From Buddleja alternifolia (Eukaryota; Streptophyta; Magnoliopsida; Lamiales; Scrophulariaceae), in assembly GCA_019426215.1 (NCBI GenBank), contig CM033396.1, forward strand, positions 36,632,503 to 36,696,502: 64,000 nucleotides of DNA, in the 5' to 3' direction. The position numbers and the translations under genes were made by a program. Below the pieces are notes generated by a model. The model was not told the DNA's origin and did no database searches. It was given only the letters and a program-made list of their open reading frames with translations. Below, piece by piece: positions 1 through 12,886 of the stretch. Each line of letters opens with the position of its first letter. Position 1 is the stretch's first letter.

Positions 1-331
1 CTCGAGCGATTATACATTGGTGGATCAAACCACTTGAAGAATCCACACCCTCCAGCATTCTATAAAACTTATTTCAGTCAAAAAATTCAATAAATTCCAA
101 TAATTATTATGTGAAAAAGCTTATTGGAGTTAGTTCGCAGTCGTAGAACCTTCTTCCCGGATTTGCATTAGTCCATGAATACTCAAGCTTGGCAAGACGC
201 ATGCAGTAACATATATTATTAACATTATTAGACATTGGTTATGAGGAGAGAATTGAAAAACAAGAGGAAAAAAATGGCAGAAGCATTCTGCCATGGCTGT
301 ATTAAAGCCACAAAACAGACGGGAGTAAACA
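1..331. other. Intergenic, no gene seen
   Basis: AT-rich sequence with short ORFs only. I see no conserved protein, RNA gene or clear repeat boundary. Confidence 0.5.
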
Positions 332-602
332 GGGGCAATTCCCGCTTGTTTATTTGAGGACCAAAGTGAAACTCACTTTGGTCCTTATGTGAGGATTTAT
401 GGAGAAAAGACAGATATGCCCCTCCCAAAAAGAGAGTGCAGCACACGCGTGTGGGAAGCCGAAAAATCTGGTTAGAATTTTGAAAAAAGGACCATCTAGG
501 TACAAATTATGGACATGAGGGATGAAAGTGATAATTTTTTCACAAAAGGGACTAAAGTGACATTTTTGCGTGACATGGGGGATGATTAGCGTTAATAGCC
601 CC
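332..602. repeat. Possible MULE-type MITE, boundaries uncertain
   Basis: The segment opens GGGGCAATT and closes AATAGCCCC, a short imperfect inverted pair. Inside lie phrases such as 'ggaccaaagtga' and 'gggactaaagtgaca', which also occur in the terminal repeats of better-defined elements in this window. No clear target duplication was found, so the limits are tentative. The reading frames across it (228-604) have no protein features. Confidence 0.35.
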
Positions 603-2091
603 AAAAAAAGAAGTCAATTAATTAGAATCAAAAGTCTAAACTCAAAACTCACTTCTCATTCTCTAATAACGGATGACTTGTAGTGGATGTGTTTATGTTG
701 AATCATCGATTCGATGTTATTTACTTATTTATTTGTTTTGAATGCGTTTGTGAGAACAAAATAGGCAAAAAAAAGTAAGAAAAAAGTAAAAAAATAAAAA
801 TCAACCGGGTCTAACGGGTAGGACCTGGACTCGCTGAGTACCCGCCGGGTCCGGGGCGGGGTGGGTAATGACTGGGTCCGGGTATTGAAATTTCTTAACG
901 GGGCGGGTCCTGAGTCCAGCTATACCCGCCCCGTTGCCATGCTTATTTTCCACAGATTGTGCGTTGCGCAGTGGAGTGAGAGAGAGAGAGAGATCTGTTT
1001 TTTTTTCTTTTTTTGTTGGCTGAAAGAGATATTTGAGTTTTATGTATAGACTATTGAGTATTACATTGTTATTAAATTATTAATATAATATATAATTAAT
1101 ATTTATAATATAAAAATAAATATATATAAAAAAATTTGAGAAGCTCGCGAGTCTTCTATAAAAACAAATTGGGCTTGGGCTTGGGCTCGGTGGAGGCTCG
1201 AGTTCAAAATGGGCTCGATTCGAGCCGGCTCGGCTCAAGTTGCACCCCTAGCGCATTGGTCCTAGTCTATTTATCATTAAATGGGGGTGAGTGGTGAATA
1301 CCACCTATCCCCTGTAATTATATGATGGTGGATGGACTAGGACCAAAGCACTAGGATTAGCATAGAAATTCACACTAAATTGATTAGTCTAGGGCCCGTC
1401 ACACGTGGCCTAGAGTCATCATTTCGGGACCCGACATGTTGGGATGATCGCGTAGGGTAGTCCCCTCCTCATTGTATCACAAGAAAAAAAGAATTATGAA
1501 ATTTAATTATGAATATGTATATCAACCATCAAGGACTCTTCGAAATATATTGTCTTTTAATATATATATATATAGTTATTATTTTGTTAATAGTTATTTA
1601 GAGTATCAACTATTATTGTAAATTTTATAATATTTTATTTTATTCGTTTAAATATTGATTCGATTCTTTTTAATGAAATCAATAGGATTATTTTCTACCT
1701 TGTTTACATTTGTTTAAATATTGCATTTCTTCTTAGTGGTCTACACAAGTAGATTCAGTTATTCCGTTCTATTACTCTTTTTAATAATGTAGAAAACATA
1801 TTATCAATCTTTATATTGTTGTATGCAGTAAAATATAGATTATATTATTTATAATGATATTACAAAGAAAAAGTAAATGTAAATATAAGAATGCATAAGA
1901 ACTTGTGCTATGAATCTTTTTTAAGTTTAAATACGTAATACATTCTATTTTCGCTCATATTTTTTTTTCAACCGTTATTCATTCAATTAACTTTAAATAA
2001 ATACGATTTTTAGATATAAGATGATAATTTATTTGTGCAAGTATGTTGTAGTTTTAACTCATAATCCTTATAAATATGCATTAAAAGAATT
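603..2091. other. Intergenic with MITE remnants
   Basis: No gene was seen. About 780-960 is a GC-rich patch of 'gggtacccgcc'-type sequence typical of a hAT-like plant MITE family. About 1140-1251 is rich in 'ggctcgag' and ends TTGCACCCCTA, matching the right end of the complete element at 25459-25881, so it is probably a truncated relative. An imperfect hairpin (TTGGTCCTAGTC against GACTAGGACCAA) spans about 1255-1357. The remainder is AT-rich. Confidence 0.5.
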
Positions 2092-2759
2092 GGGTAAATG
2101 ACATTTTTTGTCCCTCACCTGGACGGAAAGTGGCACTTTAGTCCCCCATATAGAAAAAATGAAACGTTAATATTCCCTCTTGTGGTATATATGTATCTCT
2201 GTGATCCTTCCCTCCAGTTTCCGGTCATTTTTTTGGGGCTGAGCTTGCACGTGATACACACATGCCATTTACCAGAGGCATTTATGTTCTTAGAACCTAT
2301 TTTCTCAGCTCAAAAATAATTGTCATACTTTGATCCACCATAATGGCGGGAAAACATGATGTTCATTCCCACCTGAAGCATCTATGCCATTAATGGAAAT
2401 GCCAGAGGCTTTTCTCTTCTAAACAAAGCAGCTTCCTTCCATTTTCTATCCAAGAAATAGCCTCCTCTAACATATGCTATTGTATGCAACTCGCCAAGGT
2501 GCTCCTGAACAAATGCAAATTCGGGAAGGAATTTCTAGATTGTGAACTACACTGGGTAGGTTGTAAGGACATAAATGCCCCTGGTAAATGGCATGTGCGC
2601 ATCACGTGAAAACTTAGCCCGAAAAAATAGCCGGAAACTGGAGGGATTGATTAGGGAAATAAATACTTACCACACACGGATTAAAGTGCCACTTTTTCTA
2701 TATGGGGGACTAAAATGCCACATTTCCTCCGGATGAAGGACAAAAAGTGTCATTTACCC
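2092..2759. repeat. Non-autonomous DNA transposon with ~200-bp inverted repeats
   Basis: The left end GGGTAAATGACA is the reverse complement of the right end TGTCATTTACCC. The match extends with small differences for roughly 200 bp on each side, including 'actttagtcccccatatag', 'tccctccagtttccgg' and 'catgccatttaccag'. Long terminal repeats and iterated 'tagtccc' phrases suggest a Mutator-type MITE. The flanks (aaaagaatt and aaaattaag) do not give a convincing 9-bp duplication. There is no coding capacity. Confidence 0.78.
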
Positions 2760-3486
2760 AAAATTAAGTAATTTTATATAAGAAATTGAGTTATCAAATA
2801 TATTTCTACAATACATGTCTATGTGTTTAGCATCAAATATAATATTGCATGTGTCTCATTGTTACTGCTTCTTCTTTCTTTTTAGGACATGCCAAAATAA
2901 AGTGTCACAGCTTAATATGTCTTTCTTTTTTCTATTCTAAACTACCCACTTAAAGTATAATTTGACAACAATAATAATTAAACCGCTATTAAATACAAAG
3001 CTTTTTTATTTTTAAATTTTATTTCTTAAAATGGACTTTTTTTCTTGATTCTAATAATCATGAACCACAGTATTTTAAATGTTAAAAGTTTTTAATGTCA
3101 TTTAAAATTTATTATTTGGTTAAAATATATCTATAAAATTGGGATGGAAAGAGTGTTAGTTTAGATGAGTGAATTTGCTATTAAAAATTTTTCTCTCAAT
3201 TTATTTCTAACACCTCATATATAAAATAATATACTTGTAAATGGTAACAAGAGTATAAAACTTAGCTTCATTTAATTAATTAAGCCTAAGCCAAAAGGAA
3301 GCACATTTAATAACACAATTACACACACCCTTTTGGCATTAAGAATTATGAGTGATAAATACATCCAATGTAAAGTAGACAAAAGGTACACAAAAATCAA
3401 TAAGGGCTGATCTAAATTTTGTAAAATTCTGATAAAATAGGGAAGGAAGAAAAAAAGGAATGATAAAGTGTGAGCTTTGGCAAATG
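2760..3486. other. Intergenic 3' flank of the glycosyltransferase gene
   Basis: AT-rich sequence downstream of the minus-strand glycosyltransferase stop codon. It probably holds the 3' UTR, but I see no clear poly(A) signal and no other gene. Confidence 0.5.
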
Positions 3487-6322
3487 CTACATTACTCTCA
3501 TGCACCTATGCAATACCTCACCAAATTTGTGGAACATGTGCTTCTTCAAGTACATTTTCTCCACCTTCTCCCTCCCCTTCTTTCCCATTTCTTGCCTTTT
3601 TGATGGATTTTGAAGCAAATACTCAAGATTTCTTGCTAGAACTTGAACCCCCGGTCTCCCCAACGGATAGAGGAAACCAGTTACATTGTGTTCGACAATT
3701 TCTCTCGTGCCTCCTGAATCGGTACCAAGCACCTCCACAATCAAAACGATTTTCGTGAGGTAAGGATGTTATAAAAGTTGCTCAACTCTATGCAACTCTT
3801 TGACTAGGAAGAAATTTCATAATTTCTCGAAAATCACAAGAAACAAGTTGATTATTCTAAAAAGGTCATCGGACCACCACAACCATCTGCATGGTGAGGT
3901 CTACTATATGTGGACGTTAGTGATTGTCCTAATTCCTGAAGAATTACTCCCGGGTGAGATAATTTCCCATCGCATCCAATCAATTATACATGTACCTCAA
4001 GTATCAAGCCATAAAATTGCAATGAATAGTTTAACCTTTCGACTTTAGAGTTTAGATAGGATAATGACCCCGTAGACCACAAGAAATCACCAATCTCTAT
4101 GTATCTGTTGGTTTTGGGAAGACATGTTCAAAATAAAGGTATATTACATAAACACCCACTATCGTGAGACACTAATTACGAAAAGCATCCAAAGGTTTGA
4201 GATATTGCATAACTTCAACAATAGATTAAATATAATTTCATCACCTGTCAGTGAAATTAGATTACAAATGCACTTCCTATTTTTCGAGTTGTAGGGAAAT
4301 GACAAGGAGTGTATTGGTAATTTATAAAACTTCATGAGCATGTGGTAATTACCCAATCAGTGAGGAGGGTGCATGTAATTATCCCTAAAACTAGCTTTGA
4401 CCATGACAGGTAAACCCCGCTTTTAGATGTCTAATGTTCGATTATCAAAACAGATTAAACTAAAACGAGAGGAATTAGTGCGATACCGGAAGTCCAAACG
4501 CCATTGCTTCAATCGTTACTCTTCCGAACGTCTCTCCGAGTCCCTACACAAACATTACACACATACAATCAAGAATGCTATTTCATAAAAGGACTAATTA
4601 AACAGCATACTTGAGAATTCATGACATAAACATCTGCTGCAGCATAGAGCGATGCAACGCGGGTCGTTACCGGGGTCCACAGCACAGACTTCGACACATT
4701 CGAATGTGTGGACAGATATCTAAGTAGTGTCTTCACATAAGGTACCTTATTGCATTCCGATCCTACTGAACCGATAAGAATCTTAAGATTCTCGTCCTTC
4801 TTCTGAAGCAGTGTCCTCGAATGATAATAATCATAGTCCGTCAAGATTGAATCTTTATTCTTGATCAACGACCGTTGTTCAATCACCAACCGTGTCGACT
4901 CAAGAAGCAACAAATGACCTTTTCCCGGATATATAGTACTCAAGGTAACAACAAGCATATCATCATCAGTCAATCCCATTTCTTTTCTAACAGCATCTCT
5001 CAACAACATTCTCTTCTCTACCATTTTCCCTGTCGTCCCAGCTACAAATGCCAGCTCATCATTGACGGAGAGAGGAACGAGCGCAGGTTCAGATATTAAT
5101 TGAATGTTCTCTTCCTCACACCAGGCAAGCCACTACTTGGATTGCAATTCAGAAATAAAAATCAGCTTCTTTACTCGGTTTAGAACGTGTTTTTACCTGT
5201 TAAAGTGCTCTCTTCTGTTCTCCATGATCCACCACATGATCTGAGTCGAGCCAAATACATTACGCGAAAGGTATTTTTCTGAGTGAAATAAAAAAGTTGC
5301 ATAATTAGTGAACTTTCTATTCAAAGCAGTCAAAATAGTCCAAGTAACTACCTCGAAAATTCTGCAAATGACAAGAATATTCAGGTAAAAGTAAGTAATC
5401 CATTATTACCATGAACGACGCGATATTACTTCTTTATGATTGACTATATGCAAGATACGAAAGAAAGGCTTTTAAATCCAAACACTCGTGAGAAAATGAT
5501 AGCATTATTCTCACCGATCCAGGACCAACAGACAGCAGAGCCGACAATGATTAGATCTGCTTTCATGGCTGTTTTGAAGCGTAAATCAGATTCGTCCTCA
5601 AGCACTTCGATTTTCGTTCTAGAAAGTTTCGGCATCAAACCGCCCTTTTTGTTAAGAATTATTACAGAAATCGTAGCCCCACAACTTAGAAACTCCGTCA
5701 CCAGCTCCAGCATTGCAAGTGGAGCACCAGTTATGGACAGCTCATGGAAGATCAAAACAAACTTTCTTGACCAAACGAGACGGCCAAACGTGCCTTTCCT
5801 ACCGCACGTCCCCGACACTTTCTCCAAAATTGTGTCCTCTAAGGATCCAAATAGACCAACAAGAAGCCCGTAAGTCGTGTTTTGCTTAGGAATTTCCTCA
5901 TCAACTTCACTTTCTACATCTTCTATTACCACCTTTGGCTTCTCAGGAGATCTTTCACCACTTTTTTCGCTCTTATTTAATAGAACGCCACTTCCATTCG
6001 ACTTATTAATATCGCTTCGCGAATTAAGTGACTCGGAGTCGATATTCGCAATCAAGTCCCTCCTACTTGAGTCGCCTCCGTAACCACTAAAGAGATCTTC
6101 CGTGTTATCTCCATGTGCCCATATCGACCGAGAGAAAAATCCCGCACTCACCCAAAGAGTGATCAATAGCAACAAAAGGACAATACGGTTACTTGTGAAC
6201 AACTGAGAACTGAAAATGACACTTTTGCCATCCCTTCTTGGAGAGTTCAATCTTCTGAAAGAAAGTGAACCCATTGGTGACAGACTAATTACATTTCCAC
6301 CCTCTATTATTGAAATTATCAA
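3487..6322 (-). pseudogene. GT4-type glycosyltransferase, two in-frame stops
   Basis: Exons on the minus strand: 6322-5515, 5278-4611, 4543-4487 and 3732-3487, all with GT-AG borders, summing to 593 codons. The N-terminal part has one membrane segment (IVLLLLLITLWVSAG), as in a type II Golgi or ER protein. Conserved stretches include FHELSITGAPLAMLEL, the IMWWIMENRRE region, and the C-terminal nucleotide-sugar-binding segment GETFGRVTIEAMAFGLP-VLGTDSGGTREIVEHN, which is typical of family 4 retaining glycosyltransferases. It resembles Arabidopsis At3g15940 and At1g52420 (recognition from memory); the substrate is unknown. Exon 2 contains TAA at 5193-5195 and TAG at 5133-5135, both in a conserved stretch. 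The first ATG could instead be at 6274. It is probably a pseudogene unless these are sequence errors. Confidence 0.85.
4137..4387. repeat. Possible MITE in intron 3 of the glycosyltransferase gene
   Basis: The left end 'aggtatattacataaacaccc' roughly mirrors the right end, whose reverse complement begins 'agggataattacatgcaccc'. The inverted match is about 25 bp and imperfect. The target duplication is unclear. The element lies wholly in the 754-bp intron 3. Confidence 0.45.
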
Positions 6323-7830
6323 TCACTCTTCTGTTACAGATGCTTATACAGCATGTTTCAACAAAATGAACCTATATATACAAACAACAAAACTGATTCA
6401 ACTACTGTTTGCTGAGCCCTGTTTGCAAAAATTGGAAAAAAACGCTTTTGAGCTTTTAGTTGAATTTGAACTGTTTTTAGTTTCACTGATTATGTTTCTG
6501 TTTCTCTTGAAGTAAGCTAAAAGTAAAAACATAAACACTGTGTCTACCAGCTTCTTCTATTTCTTTTACTTTTTCAGCGATTTTTGCAAACAAGCTAAGT
6601 TTTTTTTTTTTTTTTTTACACTTTTACAACTTTTTCCAAAATTCAGCTTTATTTAAAAAGCACAATTTTTTGTGAATAGGTTTTTAAAATACGTTCGTAA
6701 ATTTGAATATCCAAATACACCTCGGAGATTAGTTCTTACGTTGCAATGGCACAAGGCTTGCCTGCACAAAGAAAAAAGAGTTACTAACACATAAAAAAAA
6801 ATTAATTCTCCAAGGAAATGTGCAGCTAAGTAGTGTGATTTCTAATAATACCGTAATAAGAAGTTCTTCATTGTATCATACATTTACATCAAACTTTCCA
6901 CCAGAAAATATTAATGGAATGCAGGAACATTCAATTCTTGAATAGTTAAACCAGCATAATTAATTAGAAGAACAGAAAACATCCAATATATAACTCACCA
7001 AAATTATCGGAACAAAGTCGAATAGAATATGAGTACTGTTGCAGCTAAGCTAGTGATCTTTGAACAAAGTTGTGAGCAAGTAAATGTAATTATTTACACA
7101 AGTAAAACTCGATTTTGAGAAGGTTTTACTGCAGAAGATCTCAGAATAAAATCTCATTTTTATTTTTTTTTTGGTTATGGGAGAGTGGGAAATTAAGAAA
7201 GATGGCACGAGACATGTGACTATCATTGTAACAAGTAACAACAATTAAAATTATTGAAGTCAAAAGTGTGCATTGACTCGAGTAGCCATAGGGAAAAAAT
7301 AAAAATAAATACGAAAAAAATGGTATAAAATGAGTATGAAAATTCAATTGTACCGAAACTTTCTATTCTTTATTTGGCTATTTTGCAATGACCCTCTTTT
7401 TCGCATTTTTCTCTTCTGGCCGTCTACCTGGCTTCTTGTCACCTTAATTTTTTACTTCTTGTCATTTCATTTTTATGCCTCTATATTAGTTTGCATGATC
7501 CATTCATTTTGATAGAGGATTTCGCATCATCCATTTTAATAGAAGTTACTGCATTTTGGGTGAACGGGAGATCCAACTTATCTCTTTTAAATTTGGAGGG
7601 ACTAGACCAAAAAGAAGTTGGCCAGATGGAATTTCTGGTCGTTTAACCAGGAAGTCTTGTGTTCAAGTACTTAATGATATGCAGAAAATTTTCTTGGGAG
7701 AGGACCCACAATTGTGCCCGACAGTACCTCGAGGAACTAGTTTTGAGCATTCGAACTTGAGGATACCTTGAGAAAAAAATAGAGGGACTAGGGAGGATGT
7801 GGCTTAGTTACTAAAAGTAAGTGGATATAT
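6323..7830. other. 5' flank of the glycosyltransferase gene
   Basis: Upstream region of the minus-strand gene, with no other gene. A T-run lies at about 6601-6617. A possible small hAT-type MITE lies at about 6417-6600, with GTTTGCAAAAAT on the left and its near complement ATTTTTGCAAAC on the right; no clean target duplication was found. ORFs at 7050-7771 show no recognisable protein. Confidence 0.45.
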
Positions 7831-7840
7831 AATTATATAT

Positions 7841-7995
7841 GAGAAAATTGCACTTTTGGTCCCACAGTTTTTGTAGGTGAGCACTGTTAGTCCCAAAGTT
7901 TACGGGACTTGCATTTTTGGTCCCCTCCATCTATTTTGGACAGAATTGAGCGAGTGTCGCTCACGTTTCCGTTAGTGGGGAGTGAACAAATGTTT
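7841..7995. repeat. MULE 1 left terminal inverted repeat
   Basis: Contains iterated 'acttttggtccc' and 'agtcccaaagtttac' phrases. It pairs with 23445-23629 up to 'ccactaacggaaacgtgac', the right copy being longer by about 30 bp. Confidence 0.9.
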
Positions 7996-8138
7996 TTGAC
8001 TTACTGTAGGCATGTGAGGGAGAATTGGTGGGAAAAACTCCCGCCTTTCTTCTACTTTATCTGCCATTGAAGTACAAGAGAGCTCCCCCCATCCCATTTT
8101 CACCTAATTCCACACAGACACAGTTGGGAAAGAAGAAA

Positions 8139-8462
8139 ATGTCACACTCATCTGATAATTCGAACACAAGATCAAGGCTATGCGACTGTGGACATTTGGG
8201 CACGGTGAAAACTTCATGGACCAACGATAATCCAAGGAGGAGATTTTTGATTTGTGAGAGGATTGAATGTGGGAAGTTCAAGTGGTGGGATCCGCCCATG
8301 TGTTCAAGGTCTAAAGCCATTATACCTGGTCTTTTGCATCGTTTGAATAGGCATGAAGATGAGATGGCAAAGGTCGAATTGAAGATGAAAAAATACAAGA
8401 GGGCTTGCCTTATCCTCTCATATGTGTTACTGCTACAACTTGTATGGATTCTTTTTGGTTGA
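8139..8462 (+). CDS. GRF-type zinc-finger protein carried by MULE 1
   Basis: A 107-residue protein. The N-terminal half has the GRF zinc-finger pattern: CDCG near residue 16, RRRFLIC near residue 37, then ECGKFKWWD, a set of Cys and aromatic residues typical of plant zf-GRF proteins thought to bind nucleic acid. It is followed by a charged helix (HEDEMAKVELKMKKYKR), likely a coiled coil, and a C-terminal hydrophobic segment (LILSYVLLLQLVWILFG), likely a membrane anchor. I chose the ATG at 8139 because the GRF motif follows closely; the frame is open from 8025 but the upstream part is not conserved in character. It starts just inside the left terminal repeat, which probably supplies its promoter, and it is uninterrupted although the transposase opposite is not. 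Small GRF proteins are common in plant genomes and in MULEs. Confidence 0.75.
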   Translation: MSHSSDNSNTRSRLCDCGHLGTVKTSWTNDNPRRRFLICERIECGKFKWWDPPMCSRSKAIIPGLLHRLNRHEDEMAKVELKMKKYKRACLILSYVLLLQLVWILFG

Positions 8463-9071
8463 AGTGTAGGGGTTTATGGGGTGCAAAGTAGGGATGAATC
8501 TGTAGTTTTCATGTGTGTAGGAACTTATGTGTAGGAACTAATATGTAAGTGGTTTTTGGCTTTTTCTAAGTTTGCAAGTGTTTTTTTGTTCTTAGCCTGG
8601 ACGGATGAAATTGTTTTGTGTAAGTTTGTTAATGATGGTGTGCAATTGAAGATTGAATTTTGTTGATTGGTTTGTAGTGAACAAAAGAACACAACCCTCT
8701 TCTACCTTTTTGTTAATTTGGTTCTGTAAGGTGTTTGTTAACTTTTTTTCAACATTCACGCTAAATTGGACAATACTCACATGGGCATAACACTTTTCAT
8801 ACATACAAAGTACAACTTGAACTAAAAAGGAGCAAAGTTTCATTGGATTACATCAACACAGAATCAACCTTTTACACTATTTTTATGGGATCATCATACA
8901 AATTGGACACTGTTTTTCCAATTGATGGGACCATCTCCACCAAACAATGGTCATCACTTAAATTCATTACAAAACAATGAAACAGGTGAACAAAACAACT
9001 TGCCAAAATCCCAAGATAAAAAAATTCCATCATCTACAATAAAATATACCCATCATCACACACCAAATCGC
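8463..9071. other. Convergent spacer inside MULE 1
   Basis: AT-rich sequence between the stop of the GRF gene and the stop of the transposase gene. It probably carries both 3' UTRs. No further gene is visible. Confidence 0.5.
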
Positions 9072-12000
9072 TAAGTCTTCTTTTGTTTATCTGTCATGGC
9101 ATCCTTTGATCCTTTTTGCTTTCCAACAGCAGCAACAACTTGACTTAAATTAGTCATTGTGACAAATTTCTTCCTTCCTTTCAACAACACTGGGTCTCCA
9201 CTTGAACTGGTTGCGCTGACATTTGAAGGGCATTGAGATAAATTTGGATGGCCAGGTGAAAAAGGTGCAGGTGCCCTGATGTTAACTGTATGCTAAGTTG
9301 ATTGAGGTAGAAAATTATGCCCTGGTGTAGGCATCATTACAACGGGAGTACTTATGGGCGATGTATCACTGGAAGTAGGCTGCACTTGGGGTTGGGGTGG
9401 AACTGCTTCAGACACTTCTAAAATGGTCATCTTCCTTGCCTGTAAAATGATCAATCAAGCACAAAAATTTAGATATGGTTAACTTAACAAACTTGGATTA
9501 ACTTAACAAAATATAAAGAACAACAAAAACTTGAAGTTAACTTTGTTTTTCCTGCTCCCAAAGCACTTGAACTTGTGCCTCTCCCAGTAACCTGTGTAGC
9601 CACTTTACACATAAGCAAATAAACACCACTACATATACAGCATATGCAAATAAAACTTTATTACTTACAGTCAAATTTGTTTTAGTCTTTGTTGGTGCAT
9701 TTATAATTGAGCTTCTTACAACTGTCCTTGATTTACTTGGTGCATCTCCTCCTCTTCCCCTTTGAGTTACACTCACATTTGTCCTTGTTTGTGGTGGTGG
9801 TGTTTTTTCTTTTCCTTTTCCTGTGGAAGCTGCAGTAGCACTTGTAGTTTCCTATATGAATCACAATAAAATAACATGACAAGCAAAACAGGGGTATCAT
9901 AACACACTTCAACAAATTTGCACATATATAGGCTCACTGTTTGAATAGGTGTTACAGTTTCTCCTTCTCTATTAGATGCAGCAGCAGTTGTCCTTGTGAG
10001 TTGTACATAGATAAATCCATAAGAAAGTACACTCAAAAACATATAATGAAACAACAAAAGAGTACTAATTTTCTCACCATATCTTCTCTTTTCTTCCCAC
10101 ATCCTTTTTGGTTATGACCTTGTTCCCCACAGTAGTGACATTTTACTTTATATTTCTATTTTCCAAGTGTGACTGGCTTCTTCCCTTGGACCTAGGCTCA
10201 TCTGGCTCCATCCTTCTTGCACTAGAAGGCCTTCCTGCCATTCTCCCAAAGTTTGGAGGTAAAGGTGGGATGTAACCAGTTTTTGGCCATAACCTTTGGC
10301 CATTAACTGGAAGTATTGCATGTTGGTACACTCTATTGTATGAATTAACACTGTAATATTCATGGACAAGGTCCTCAGGGTCAAGGGCTTGATCACAGAT
10401 AGCACTCATGCCATGTTTGCATGGAATTCCACTCAGGTCCTATCTTCTACAAGAGCAAGAACTAGTATGCAAATTGACAATGTATCTAGAACTATCATAA
10501 AAACATGAAACCTCATAATTCCAGTTATTTGACTTAATAGTAATGCAATCTCCAGCCCTCTCCATGTTTTTGTCTATTATTTTCCTGATATTTGGACACA
10601 CTTTCTTATTACCCCATCTTCTTGTTGCCCTATCCCTATTTTCAGTTAGCCTAGTCATTAAGTACTCTCTAATCCACTCAAGCATAGTGATTACTAGTTT
10701 CTCCCTAGCCTCAAGAATACTTCTGTTAAATGATTCACAGATATTGTTTAACATCATGTCACACTTTGAGAAAGTGCTAAAATGTGACTTGCTCCATTGG
10801 CCAGGAGGCTTGTCATGAAACCACTCCAAAGCCCTCTCATCTAATTCCCCCATTTCTTTCATCCTTACCTCAAAATCAGGTATTGTGGTTGCTAAAGCAT
10901 CATTCCACAGAGCATGTTTGTATGCTAAACCTTTAAACCCATCACTTGTTTTCATATTCCCAGACAAATGCCTAACACAATATCTATTGTCAACCCCTGG
11001 TAACACATTATGAAATGCAGGAATCAACCCCTTTTGCTTGTCACTAATGAATGTGTAAGCATCATCCCTTACCATATTTTAATCTTCCTTAAGTAGGGTC
11101 AAAAATCATTTCCAATTTTGTCTAGTTTCACTGGACACAACAGCATAGGCTAAAGGGTACAAACAATTATTGGGGTCAATTGCTACTGCAGTGAGAAGTA
11201 TACCAACATGGGGCCCTTTTAAATGGCACCCATCAACCCCCACAATAGGCCTACAGCCTGCCATAAAGCCTTGCTTCAGTGCATCAAAACAAATATATAG
11301 CTTGACAAATTTTTTCCTACCATCCTCATCTTCCCCATCTTCCATTACTAAAATCACAGTAGAACCAGGGTTTGAAATTCTCAATTCTTGAGCATAGTCC
11401 CAAAGCAACTTATATTGATCCTCTGCCTTACCCTCTATGTTTCTTAAGGCTTCTTGTTTAGCTCTATATGCTTGATATCTTGATACTTTGCACCTTATCT
11501 CTTTTACTACATCTTTTATAAATCCTTTCATACTTCTTTTAGGATCTGTCCTAAAAAGACCTTCATATTTCCCTGAAATCCATCTAGAGTTTGCATTTTT
11601 AACATGATAAGTCCTTGCACACTTATGTTTAGGTTGGTACTCTCTAACCTGAAAGGTATTCTCCTCTTTGACCTTAAGAACATTTATCCTTCAAACACAA
11701 CCCTTCCCAAGACACTTGGCATATATTCTCCTAGCATCATTTTTAGCAATTTTCAAATTTCTTTTAGTTATAACTGCATGTGAGTTCACAGCATCCCTAA
11801 AATGCTTTTTGGTATTGAAATACATCCCAATTTCAAATGTGGGCTTATATTTGCCAGAAGGGTCAAATGTAGGGAATTTGTCAATTTCTTTTTCATTAGA
11901 CTCTACCCCACTATCAAAATCGTCACCACTGTACACCATGTCCTCTTCTGAGTAATCATTAGATGAGGACTCATGACACCCTGGCACTTCCCCTCCCTTA

Positions 12001-12454
12001 ATTGCATCAACCTTCTGTGGATTCTTTTCTACTCCATCATCTTCATCATTCATCTCATAATCACTTTCATGAAACTCATCAGCGGTCTCACTATCACTAT
12101 CATCATCTTCCTAATCACAATCACTGTCATCTTCTTCTCCCTCCCCTTCCCCCTCACCACCCTCCCCTCAACCTCTCTTATCTCTTTCACCCTCCTCTTC
12201 CCCCCTCACCACCCTTATTAGTACCCATGTCCCTATTTTCGCTCACATATTCATCAACATGATCATCTACAATCCTATAAATATCATCACTCCAATCCTC
12301 AATAACGGGCTCATTGTGGGGGTGGGGCTCAATTACAGGTTGATTTGGAGTAACCTCTATATTAGAATCAAATAAGGATAATTAGGCATCTATATAGAAG
12401 GTCAATTCACGGCCTTTGGTAATAACCATCACACATCATTTGTATGTCTGTTAC

Positions 12455-12886
12455 TGTGAAAGTTGTTAGTTACATAAAAGAAGTTTGCTTTGTAGATGCG
12501 TTTTTCTTTCGATTTTAGAAAGTGCAGTAAATGTGAGCTGGAAATAAGCAAAGAGTTAGTTATAACCAACTCTTGAAGCTGATATATATATATATACAAA
12601 TATATATATATATATAACAGATTGGCTTGGGAGTTAAGCTACACACACAGAAAAGATAGATACAATAGAGAGAGATAGATACACGGTTAGATATATATCT
12701 AGAAAAGCTATGAATCTCCATTGTAATTGTATTCGAATTCTCTTGTTCAATAAAAGTAAACTAAAGAGTGCTTGACAGTGGATGTAGATCATTCAAGATC
12801 GAACCACTTAAATCTCTTGTGTATTGTTTCATTTTTACATATCAAATTGATCTTGTATTGCTTGTGAATCGATTGAAATATCAACA
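12455..12886 (+). repeat. 5' LTR of copia A
   Basis: Near-identical to 22120-22541. The main difference is a longer TA-rich run at about 12581-12616. Confidence 0.92.

Noticed and set aside
968..1012. GA and T runs that might mark a promoter.
   Set aside because: Plain microsatellite next to MITE remnants; no gene follows.
5042..5196. A possible intron inside glycosyltransferase exon 2 that would remove both stop codons (donor CAG|GTAAAA, acceptor TTGTAG).
   Set aside because: It is 155 nt long, so it shifts the frame, and it would remove residues conserved in the family.
12002..12262. His/Pro-rich plus-strand ORF.
   Set aside because: It is the complement of the acidic stretch of the MULE 1 transposase.
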